This document shows positions 15,901 through 23,946 of a stretch of 64,000 bases of DNA, one piece after another (the first letter of the stretch is position 1; every line of letters starts with the position of its first letter). The notes beneath the pieces are model-generated. The model was not told the origin of the DNA and did no database searches. It saw nothing but the letters and a program-made list of their open reading frames with translations. Both the position numbers and the translations under genes were made by a program. This stretch comes from Cloeon dipterum (Eukaryota; Arthropoda; Insecta; Ephemeroptera; Baetidae): the NCBI RefSeq assembly GCF_949628265.1, contig NC_088786.1:3844001-3908000 (forward strand), in the 5' to 3' direction.

Positions 15901-18565
15901 CTGAAAAAAATTGCGCAGCTGGAGGCAAGTCAAATTATCGCAAAAATCTGCTATTGTGTGGCTACAATTATGCTAGTTGGAATGGACCCCGTGAGTCTTC
16001 AGTGGATGGTTCTTCGCTGTCCCCCTATTTGCGAACTTTGCGCCAGTTAACGCGATAAGGGGAAGTTACTCAACATCTAAATTTATGCGAACAGATAAAT
16101 ATTCTGATCAAACTGAACAAACAGGAAAGTTCGAGATCAATTGCAAAGCACTCGATGCAATCATGATTGCAAGACTTATGTACAAGTGGGTGTGAGTAGT
16201 TTGCATGATGCACTGAAATAATAGCATTTATTGGTCAGGCAATTTTCTCTTCCAACGGTTTCAATTATTTTTATATATTACTACAAAAAAATTTAGTACA
16301 TGAAATGTCCCTAAAACAGCATTTTTTTAATTGTGTGAATATTATTAGTTTATTTGGTACTACAATGAAAACCTGCGGCTATTTAATTTACTGTAGAGTC
16401 AAACTGTTCCTCGCTACAAACGATAGAAATCAAAGAAACACATTCTTACGATCAACAAAATCAGATTTTACCAATCAAAAAGTATGACTGTTTTAAAAAT
16501 GGATTTCAGGTGTGTCATCTGGAGGCGATATAGGATCGAGGCTGGCTCAACTGGCGTTGCCTACTGTAAAAACCTTCGAGGTGCCTCTTCCCCAAAACTG
16601 CAGAGCAAGGGTGAAACTCCTGCTTCCGCCGAGTTGGAGAGAAGAGTTGCGGGATGCCGCCTTCCCTGTTTTAGTTGAAGTGTAATGCTGGTCACGAACG
16701 ACCCCTGCTTGCTCGCAATAACGAAATCAATTACTTGCTTTAGAAATGGAAGGCCGGGCAGCCAGGCGGTGTCGGACTTGTTCAGCGTGGACTGGGGCAC
16801 CTACATGTCGAGTCGCAACGACGTCGTCTACATTAGAATCGACGTGAGGGGTGCAGGAGGACAGGGCAGAAGAGCCTCCAAAGCTTTATATCGCCACCTT
16901 GGTGGCGTTGAAGTACAAGATCATATTACAGTTCTCAGGTAATTACAAAAATTGACTGCAATCCAGTCTCATTAACATCTGAAACATATGTACTAAATTT
17001 GCATTGTTATAAAAATATTCTATAGGTAAAAGGCAAAGCGAAATTTGATTTTTATTTTTTGTGCTCTTTTAGTTTGGTTATAGTACATAAAAGTGGATCA
17101 ATATAGGTTTTTGGATGCAATAAATAGTTGATCGATGAAAATTTTGTTCTAAAATTTTGCAGTAGTCACTACTAAAATTTTGCTACGGTAAAATTCCAAA
17201 TTTTCTTCAAGATTTAACAGTGACAATGATTTTCTTGGTAGATTTTGATTTCTCTCGTCGAGATCTGCCCGACAGCATATATTATGAAACCTTTTAAGGA
17301 AACTCTTTGTTTTGAAATGAAATTAGATTTTAATCAAGGAGACAGTCCTCAACATTTTAAAAGCATTTTTCTCAAAAATCTACAGTGCTACTTAGAACAA
17401 TTTTGGCTTCAACTGAATAATAAGTGATCAGCTCATGACAACAAGGATTTTCCAGGATTTTGCTGTATCTATCCTCTTTGAATATTTTTTCAATGAAATT
17501 AAAAATTGCTTCATCCTACCCTGGAATGATTTTATATTAAATTTATTTTGCCGTGTTCCAATGTTGCAGGTATTTGCTGGAAACGCTGCCCTTCCTCGAT
17601 GAGACCAGGGTAGGCGTGTGGGGCTGGGGCTACGGCGGCTACGTCACCTCCATGCTCCTCGGCACGCAGCAAAGTATTTTTAAGTGCGGCATCGCAGTTT
17701 CTCCAGTCACAGACTGGCTTCATTACAGTGAGTTTCAAGCGCAAATTTATTGTTACTAGACTGAAATTTTAAATGCTTCGCAGATTCTGCCTTCACTGAG
17801 AAGGTTCTCGGCTCGCCCACCGAGAACTTCAAGGGCTACGTCGAAGCAGACGCAACCCAGCGGGCGCGCTACGTGCCCAATCACGCTCTCTTCCTCATCC
17901 ACGGCCTCGCCGACCTGAGCACGCCCTTCTCGCACGGGGTCGCCCTCGCCAGGGCGCTCTCGGAGGCCGGCATACTTTTCAGATATCACGTTAGTTTGTT
18001 TTTAATTTTAAAATATTTCAAATTTCTCATGAGAATGAAGTTTCCACAATTTTTACTGCCTGATTTCGATTCGTTAATTTCCTAAATTTAGCACCTTAAA
18101 GAATTATATACCAACTTTTATTCCTATTTTCTTATTTGTTATTTAATCTTCTCAGTTGAAAAAAATACAATAATAAGAGTTATTCCACTGAATTTCCCTG
18201 GTATATAATGTCGTATTCTAACATTTATTTTTTTAAGTGGTGGATTTACTCAAAGGAAATTAAGTTTTAAATTAAAATGTTAATTTTTTATTTAAAGCAA
18301 CTACATGGCTTTGACACTACTCTTTAAAAGGAACTTTTAACTGTTATGTCGTATTTTCATCATATATAATTATTCATTATTCCAGTTATGAAAAAATCTC
18401 TGATATTTTGCTTAAAGTTTGTCATAGTTGAACCATGACGAATATTTTCAGAGCTACGCCGACGAAGGGCACATGCTGGAAGGTGTGATTGAGCACACGT
18501 ACACGTCGATGGAGGACTACCTGAGAGACTGCCTGAGCCTGGACGATGACCCTGGCAGCTCGTAA
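379..18565 (+). CDS. Dpp10: Dipeptidyl-peptidase-IV-family type II membrane protein, non-catalytic (DPP10-like), 5'-partial
   Basis: Fourteen coding exons: 379-690, 8570-8644, 8822-8874, 9532-9758, 11303-11490, 12412-12521, 12578-12710, 13864-14096, 14658-15016, 16510-16681, 16744-16938, 17570-17727, 17784-17989 and 18452-18565 (TAA). Phases agree at every junction; 2535 nt give 844 residues, lacking the N-terminus. Exon 1 carries the N-W-R-G motif and a membrane anchor (visible residues about 16-37). Exons 2-9 form the extracellular beta-propeller, with several N-glycosylation sequons and the family motif P-N-W-L-Y-Q-E-E, which keeps the Glu pair that binds substrate N-termini in DPP4. Exons 10-14 are the alpha/beta-hydrolase domain. 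The nucleophile elbow reads G-W-G-Y-G: the codon at 17628-17630 is Gly where peptidases have Ser. The H-G-x-A-D motif and the His at 18470-18472 remain. In vertebrates, DPP6 and DPP10 are inactive Kv4-channel partners; a similar role here is inference. Two Kazal-like genes lie antisense in its introns. Confidence 0.93.
691..8569 (+). other. Large intron 1 of the DPP10-like gene
   Basis: A 7.9 kb intron between a GTGAGT donor at 691 and a CAG acceptor at 8567-8569. No convincing exon was found on either strand. It holds a (CT)n tract at 3886-3922 and moderately GC-richer patches near 1600-1830, 6360-6600 and 7690-8030. These could be regulatory, but there is no direct sign. Confidence 0.6.
3886..3922. 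repeat. (CT)n microsatellite
   Basis: An uninterrupted CT dinucleotide run of about 18 units inside intron 1 of the DPP10-like gene. The open frames across it are translations of the repeat and are not genes. Confidence 0.95.
9759..11302 (+). other. Intron 4 of the DPP10-like gene, with a GC-rich patch
   Basis: An intron of 1.5 kb. A GC-rich stretch at about 10090-10620 stands out from AT-rich surroundings and contains several E-box-like and GC-box-like words. No coding exon is seen. An intronic control element is possible but unproven. Confidence 0.4.
13277..13639 (-). CDS. Kazal-like 8-cysteine secreted peptide (greglin-like), nested gene 1
   Basis: Three exons on the minus strand: 13588-13639 (start), 13369-13524 and 13277-13308 (stop TAA), joined by two phase-1 introns into 79 residues. 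Exon 1 encodes a hydrophobic signal peptide (MKFLTIFF...). The mature peptide has eight cysteines spaced C-x3-C-x-C-x10-C-x15-C-x3-C-x2-C-x13-C and ends F-L-H-D-G-A-C, as Kazal domains often end with G-x-C. Greglin of locusts is a known Kazal-like inhibitor with four disulfides. The gene lies wholly inside the intron 12711-13863 of the DPP10-like gene, on the opposite strand. Its sequence is well diverged from the two other copies, but exon structure and phases are identical. If the donor at 13368 is not used, a read-through form would end at 13328 without the last cysteine. The target protease is unknown. Confidence 0.85.
13864..14096 (+). other. Exon 8 of the DPP10-like gene
   Basis: Listed separately because it borders the intron that hosts the first nested inhibitor. 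It encodes about 78 propeller residues and ends in phase 2 with a GTGAGT donor; without splicing the frame stops at the TGA at 14098-14100. It joins the acceptor at 14658. Confidence 0.85.
15087..15092 (-). terminator. Polyadenylation signal AATAAA of Kazal-like gene 2
   Basis: AATAAA on the minus strand, about 55 bp past the stop codon. The third copy has the same signal at the same distance. Confidence 0.7.
15147..15559 (-). CDS. Kazal-like 8-cysteine secreted peptide (greglin-like), nested gene 2
   Basis: Three minus-strand exons: 15508-15559 (start), 15234-15380 and 15147-15181 (stop TGA), with two phase-1 introns, giving 77 residues. A signal peptide of about 18 residues (MKFFAIFFAVLAFFAVF) is followed by the eight-cysteine pattern C-x3-C-x-C-x8-C-x15-C-x3-C-x2-C-x13-C. 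The core F-E-N-E-C-K-L-K-C and the terminal H-D-G-T-C are Kazal-like. The gene sits antisense inside the intron 15017-16509 of the DPP10-like gene. A TATA box lies 53 bp upstream (15612-15619) and a polyadenylation signal at 15087-15092. Protease inhibition is inferred from the fold; the reactive-site residue was not assigned. Confidence 0.9.
15612..15619 (-). promoter_or_regulatory. TATA box of Kazal-like gene 2
   Basis: TATAAATA on the minus strand, 53 bp before the ATG. The duplicated gene keeps a TATA box at the equivalent place, and both share the context G-C-A-G-C-A-A-C before the ATG. Confidence 0.7.
15620..16085. repeat. Insertion flanked by about 70-bp direct repeats, with a Cys-rich open frame
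   Basis: A segment of about 70 bp at 15620-15690 recurs at 16012-16085 in the same orientation. Between them lie about 320 bp absent from the duplicate unit, which has a single copy of the 70-bp segment. The insert contains an open frame at 15727-16050. It begins M-T-A-S-V-N-C-V-N-C-G-K-C-K, with six cysteines in its first 28 residues, and then becomes more hydrophobic. I do not recognise the family. It lies just upstream of the second inhibitor's TATA box and within the DPP10-like intron. Confidence 0.65.
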
Positions 18566-19947
18566 AACAAGTAATGCATTGATAGTGGGAAATATCACAA
18601 ATATCACCGACTGCTGATTTAATTAACTCAAGACCGAGGAGCTCATCATTTTGCATTAAAAACAACGGAGTATGTCATGCTGGCGGTTTGTTTCATGCCA
18701 TTACTAATGCTGCTGTGCATCAAAATAATGTTTTGTACTCACGCTCGCATTTGATGTTTTCTTTAAACATCTCACGTCAGTCGGAATTTAATATATGTGG
18801 TAAAAATGGATCGGGAGGAAATGGTGCTTGACGACATGCACAAATCATTGCAGTTTTTCTTCTAAATTGAAGTTTCCTGGAACTCTTTGGCTAGAAAAAC
18901 TTGAAAACGCTAAACAAAAATTATGCAACTGCTGCTTAATTTGGTAAAAATGAATCCTGATGTATGTGACTCGTCTGCTGAACAAGCCTCTCCTCCCAAT
19001 CCCATCTCCAGTCAGAATCAAATGAGAAACCAATCTCAAAACAGATCGGCCTCATAATCAGAACATTTTAGACTTGAGTGTAATGGATGAATCAATAATA
19101 CTCACAAAGTGCTATTGACATGTAACAGAAAAGAAAATGTATTATAAAACCTAGGGCTTCGTTAGCATGTTGATTATACTGTAATTGATATTTTTAAAGG
19201 TTATACATCGCGAACAACTCAATTTTCATCTTTAAACTAGACCTATTATTATACAATTAAATACTATAATTACAACTTTGCAGGTATTGTATAATTACCG
19301 TTATCAACAAATGTTCAAATTTGTATAGGCAGAGCGCAGATTGTTTGTCACTCGTGTCGTGCAGAAAAGCATGAGGGCTATAATCGGGACTAATTACATG
19401 TATACCTATGTGTTTGTTCAGTGTGTTAAACATAGTTTGAGCCGAATTCGTTAGATTCTGATTGAGATCATCCTCCGTTTCTAAATTCAAAGCACAAAGA
19501 CGCGCTGACGGGATGTAAAAAACTATCGATGTGATCTCAATTTTCAAGGGCGATCGCGGCTAGCCAGTCCCCTAGGTATTTTTCATGAAAAATGTTGGCA
19601 GTACTGTTGAAAAAAAGATGTGAAAATATATTTCAATTAAAAAGAGAACTGTAATCAAGCTCTATATAACTTTTAAAATCGTTGATAGGGTGAAATCTTT
19701 TATTTCAGTTATTATTATGTATCGAAGCGACGGAAAAATGGCATTGAATTGATTAAACGCAATCCACTCAAATCCTACAGAAGCAGACAACCATATGTAA
19801 ATGTGTAAATACTATATACTCATCAGTCTTTCAGTGGTTTTCACTTAAAAAAAGAGAAATTTGCTTGTAATAGGGATGATGATTGTTTATCAATAAAATA
19901 ATGCAAAGAAATGATTTGTTGGCCTTTCAAAGCAAAGACCTTTCAAT
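18566..19947 (+). other. 3' flank / probable 3' UTR of the DPP10-like gene
   Basis: AT-rich non-coding sequence after the stop codon. Candidate polyadenylation signals are ATTAAA at 18655-18660 and AATAAA at 19892-19897. No further gene was seen. The segment 16269-19947 is missing from the downstream duplicate. Confidence 0.5.
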
Positions 19948-21110
19948 GAGACTAAAATTTGTAGTGTTGCTATTTATTCCAAATATATACAACACTTTTA
20001 TGATGGTGCCTACTGCTTAGCTAAATATATCTACGCCTTTAGTATATTTAGCGTAATTATTTAATAACTTTGTAAACTACATAAATATTCATTGAGTCAC
20101 ATAGCTTCCAATTTATACTTGCATTGCGCTCAGTTAATGGACGGGAGGTGTCATTATTTGTTTTGTATTTTGGTTTTATTTCAAAACTTGCACCAACTTT
20201 AGCCGTACTTACTTTTTTCTTGGACCTCTGCTAAGCACGTCCAGTGTGGGCTATGAGCTCACAGGGTCCGAATAACACCGCTGAGCGGATATCACGGGGT
20301 CCGAGATGGCCCAATGTAGCCATATTTTCACCTCCCTCCACCCGAGGTCTTTTATTGAACACTAGATCTTTGTTCCTAAAGCCGCTGGAAATGTGCGAAA
20401 ACCAGCAAGTGGCTATTAATTATATCTCTTTATTGTCTTTTGGCGAGCTCATACAATAGATATGGTTATGTTTCTAAATACAGTATATGCCCCCCAATTG
20501 CAATGCACAAAAAATACAAACAAAAATCATAAATTTTCTACAAATGCCAAGAATTCACCTGAATCATAACATTTCCTTTGGTACAGAAATTCCGGTGCGC
20601 TTCCCAGCCCGCTGGGCTATTTGAGCATTTCGATCGAGTCACTCCATCTGTGACATTGAGCAGCCAGTATTTGATCCCCGAACTGCTCAAATGTCTTCCA
20701 TTGCTTTGACACTACTGATAATGGAATACCTTAACAATGCGATCCAACGGGTTAGAAAACAGAATAAATGTTAAATTGTTGCGTAAAGCATCGCTAGAAA
20801 ATTTGTGTGTTCTCAATTTTTATTTTCATGACAATTTGTTTTCTTCGGTGTTTAAATTAAATTAAATTAGCAGTACAACATTTTTTTGAATTCAAATGGG
20901 CTCTCATAAAAGCAGCTTACACCAATCTGAAGAACGTTTAAACGAGCAAGTGAGGGGTGCGCTGTAAAAGAAGACTCACGCATAGTAATACAATTTCCCA
21001 TCATTTCAATAAAATGAGTGACGAATTCCAGATTCTCTATTTTGTTATCAACAAATGGCATCCATGTTTTTTAAATAAAAGCTAACTTCTATTAACTACG
21101 GTAGGATAAG
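19948..21110. repeat. Duplicated segment, original right part (unit B)
   Basis: Non-coding sequence that recurs, diverged and with small insertions, at 22179-23665. Recognisable shared blocks are the starts (G-A-G-A-C-T near 19948 and 22180), the 'gagctcacagggtcc' block near 20254 and 22534, and the closing block just before 21110 and 23665. Confidence 0.75.
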
Positions 21111-21124
21111 TATTGAATCTTGTA

Positions 21125-21297
21125 CCTGCTCAGCCCTGAGACGGGGCACGAGGTGATCGAGACTCCCAGGGTTGGCCTCCACGCACTAATCGTCTCGCTC
21201 AAGGACAAGTTCAAACTGGTCCGCATGCTCTACGTAGGCTTCGAACTCAGGGGCATCCCTGCATCCCCTGGACCTTCAGATGAAATGCCAATGCGAT
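21125..21297 (+). pseudogene. Dead fragment of DPP10-like exon 9
   Basis: Matches 14847-15016 of the functional exon 9 at about 90 per cent by eye, but begins mid-exon with no acceptor. It has a 15-nt in-frame deletion (near 21160), several substitutions, and the GTGAGA donor changed to ATGAAA. No other exon of the gene follows. It is a by-product of the tandem duplication and cannot encode a peptidase-like protein. Confidence 0.88.
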
Positions 21298-21369
21298 TTG
21301 TTTGAAAGTGTTGGAAATTATTTGGCATGAAATTAAAACCAAAAGACAAGATTTCAAAAAACTTTTTTG

Positions 21370-21375
21370 TTTATT
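21370..21375 (-). terminator. Polyadenylation signal AATAAA of Kazal-like gene 3
   Basis: AATAAA on the minus strand about 55 bp past the stop codon, at the same place as in gene 2. Confidence 0.7.
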
Positions 21376-21429
21376 GCACAGCACAGAAACATATTTTATT
21401 TCCGCGCTGATCTGCGTCATCGAGTTGTT

Positions 21430-21861
21430 TCAATGACAAGTTCCGTCGTGAAGGAAAGTGAATCCTGCGAAACAGTTAAATTATTTTACCTTCCATTTTA
21501 CAAGGGAAAGTCTCACCTGTTCCGCGTTGGCAGTTCCAGCATTTCAATTTGCATTCATTTTCGAACGTAAGCTTGTTCTGCGAGTTACTGTCCTTTGCGC
21601 AGAACGGCTTGACTGCGTCCCTTTTGCATCTGCACGTACCGCCGCACTTATCGTCAGCCGATGCTGCGTAAAAGGAAACAAGTTATTAAATTTCAAACAT
21701 TGGGAAAACATCTGGTTTATTAGTTTCAATATCACATTAAAAAAAATTAAAATCCAAGTTTAATTGAGAACGTGTCCACTAGGATTTAATATTAAAATAT
21801 TACACTAACTGAAAACGGTGAAAAATGCCAAGACGGCGAAGAAAATGGCGAAGATCTTCAT
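21430..21861 (-). CDS. Kazal-like 8-cysteine secreted peptide (greglin-like), gene 3
   Basis: Three minus-strand exons: 21810-21861 (start), 21517-21663 and 21430-21464 (stop TGA), two phase-1 introns, 77 residues. It is a recent duplicate of the gene at 15147-15559. The signal peptide differs at a few positions and the mature part only by conservative changes near its N-terminus (C-G-G-T-C-R-C-K-R-D against C-G-G-K-C-R-C-T-K-D) and one residue at the exon 2/3 joint. All eight cysteines and every splice site are kept, although the first donor is the weaker GTTAGT. A TATA box is present at 21914-21921. The gene is no longer inside a working host gene, because the peptidase copy around it is broken. 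It looks functional. Confidence 0.88.
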
Positions 21862-21913
21862 GTTGCTGCTTCAAAATATTCCTCAACAATATTAATTAAG
21901 CTTTGCTGATCCA

Positions 21914-21921
21914 TCTTTATA
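21914..21921 (-). promoter_or_regulatory. TATA box of Kazal-like gene 3
   Basis: TATAAAGA on the minus strand, 53 bp before the ATG, aligned with the TATA box of gene 2. Confidence 0.65.
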
Positions 21922-22178
21922 ATCTTCGCTCTATTCGCACTCTATTCGCGAACTTTGTGCCTGTTCACGCGATAAGGACCAAATTACGCAACTTCTAAAT
22001 TTATGCGAATAGATAAATATTCCGTTCAAACGAAACAAACAGGAAAATTTGAGACTAATTACAAAGCACTCGATGCAATCATGATTGCAAGACTTACATG
22101 TGGGTGTGAGTAGTTAGCACTATGCACTGCAATTGCATTTATTGGTCAGATAATTTTATCTTTCGACGTTTTCAATTA

Positions 22179-23665
22179 TGAGACTGAAATTTGTTGTGTT
22201 GCTATTTATTCCAAATATATACAACACGTTTATGATAGTGCCTAGCTTACTTAATATATCTACGCTTGAAGTATATTTAGCGCAAATATTTAATTACTTT
22301 ATAAACTAAGTATATTGCATTGAGTCACATAGCTTCCAAATTATACTTGTATTGCGCTCAGTTAATGGACGGTAGGTGTCATTCGTTTAAAATTATTTCA
22401 CTCGTGTATTTTGATTTTATTTTAAAACTTGCACCACCTTCAGCCGTACTTTTAAGTGTTATATTCAGTATAATGAATATTAACCTAATTTTTTAAACCT
22501 CTGCTCAGCACGTCCCGTGGGCTATCTATGAGCTCACAGGGTCCCAATGACACCGCTGATTGTGAGCGGATATCATGGGACCTGAGCGAGTGGCCGCAGA
22601 GGAGCTTGGGCCCAATGTGGCCATCTTTTCGTCTCCCCGCACCGACGTCTTTCTTAATTGAAACTCCAGAAATTTGTCCCTTAGGCCGCTGGAAAAAGTG
22701 CTGTGGGGTTCTGGTTCATGCCACGTGAATGGAAAGGCTTTAAGTCCTTTGTATTAGCATTCAATCCAGAATTAACACTGAAAGATTAAAAATAAATATT
22801 CACAATAATTGATTAATATAAGTCCAATAAATTTAAATTGAAATAAAAAAACAACAAAAGAATGTCATTATTGAAACAATTAATTTACGCATTATAATGC
22901 GAGTCGAGGATATAACAATTATTCATTATCACAGATATAATATGTGGAATGCTTACTCCGGAAATGCGTCGAGTCATGTATTAATTAATATAAACATCAA
23001 AGATGCGCACGACATAGTGCTCCCGGCCGGAGAGAGAGAAAGGTGACATGACCATGTGCGTGCGAGGGTGAGCGGTCAAGTAAGGAAAATTACACACGGT
23101 AAAAGAGAAGAGCTTATCAAACAGTAATAGCGACATCTATAGATCACAAAATTAGTTAACGCCAGCGTGTGCGGGAACAACTACAGTGGCGAATCTAAGC
23201 AGCTCGTTGAGCTATTTGAGCATTTCGAGTCACCTTTGACCTTCTCTGACATTCGGCAGCCAGTATTAGACTACCGAACTTAACACTCTTGATTACTATC
23301 AAGAATGCCTTAACAATGCGTAAAGCGTCGCTAGAAAGTATAAATTATTGGGTTCTCAATATTAATTTTGGTGGCCGTTTTGTTTTCTTCAGCGAAAATT
23401 CAATCTAAATTAAAAGAGCAGTAAAAATGTTTTTAAATTTAAAAATGGGCTCTTTCAAGGAACAATAAAATGGTACCCATAAAAGCAGCTTCCATAAAAT
23501 TGAAAAACGTTTAAACGATCAAGTGCGGTGCGCTGTAAAAATAGGCTCACGCAAAGTAATAAAATTTCCAAGTATTTCAATAAAATGAGTTATGAATTCC
23601 AGCAACTTCTCCGTTTTGTTATTAACAAATTGCAGCCAAATAATTTTTTTAAATAGTAAAAGCTA
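22179..23665. repeat. Copy of unit B (B')
   Basis: Diverged second copy of 19948-21110, longer because of extra sequence near 22440-22500 and 22740-23200. Non-coding. After it, similarity to the window's left part ends. Confidence 0.7.
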
Positions 23666-23742
23666 ACTTCTAACTACGGTAAACCTTGTGCCAGAAATAA
23701 TACCATTTTAAGTATACCTCGACAAATTTAAAATTACGCTTC

Positions 23743-23946
23743 TCAAATGAACTCAATTGGGTCAAGTCGATAATTTATGAATGCACCCACATCTCGCCTG
23801 AATAGAAAGGCAAAATTATGATCTGGGATGTGATTCCGGTTGCATATCTTCGAAAGTGGCAGGCGTTCATTGCCTGGCACGTAGTAGCTGTCGTTAGCTA
23901 CCTCCCAGAAAGGTGCAACGGACATCGTGACGTTGAAAGCGTTTTT
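23743..23946 (-). pseudogene. Candidate minus-strand exon of unknown or decayed gene
   Basis: On the minus strand, an AG acceptor at 23947-23948 after a good pyrimidine tract opens a frame of 67 residues to a TGA at 23743. It has protein-like composition (A-P-F-W-E-V-A-N-D-S-Y-Y-V-P-G-N). The same frame is open upstream to about 24090 except for the single TAG that forms the acceptor. This is therefore either a terminal exon whose upstream partner I could not place, or a decayed gene with one nonsense codon. I do not recognise the family. Confidence 0.25.

Larger units (their letters stand above)
14847..16268. repeat. Duplicated segment, original left part (unit A)
   Basis: This stretch runs from within exon 9 of the DPP10-like gene through the second Kazal-like gene and its promoter. 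It matches 21125-22178 at high identity, including coding exons, introns and flanks. Unit A carries about 390 bp (within 15620-16085) that the copy lacks. Similarity stops near a TTTCAAT word at 16259-16265. Confidence 0.85.
21125..22178. repeat. Copy of unit A (A')
   Basis: Second copy of 14847-16268, holding the dead exon fragment and the third Kazal-like gene. It passes directly into a copy of unit B at about 22179, skipping the 16269-19947 equivalent. It lacks the insertion seen in unit A. Confidence 0.85.
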
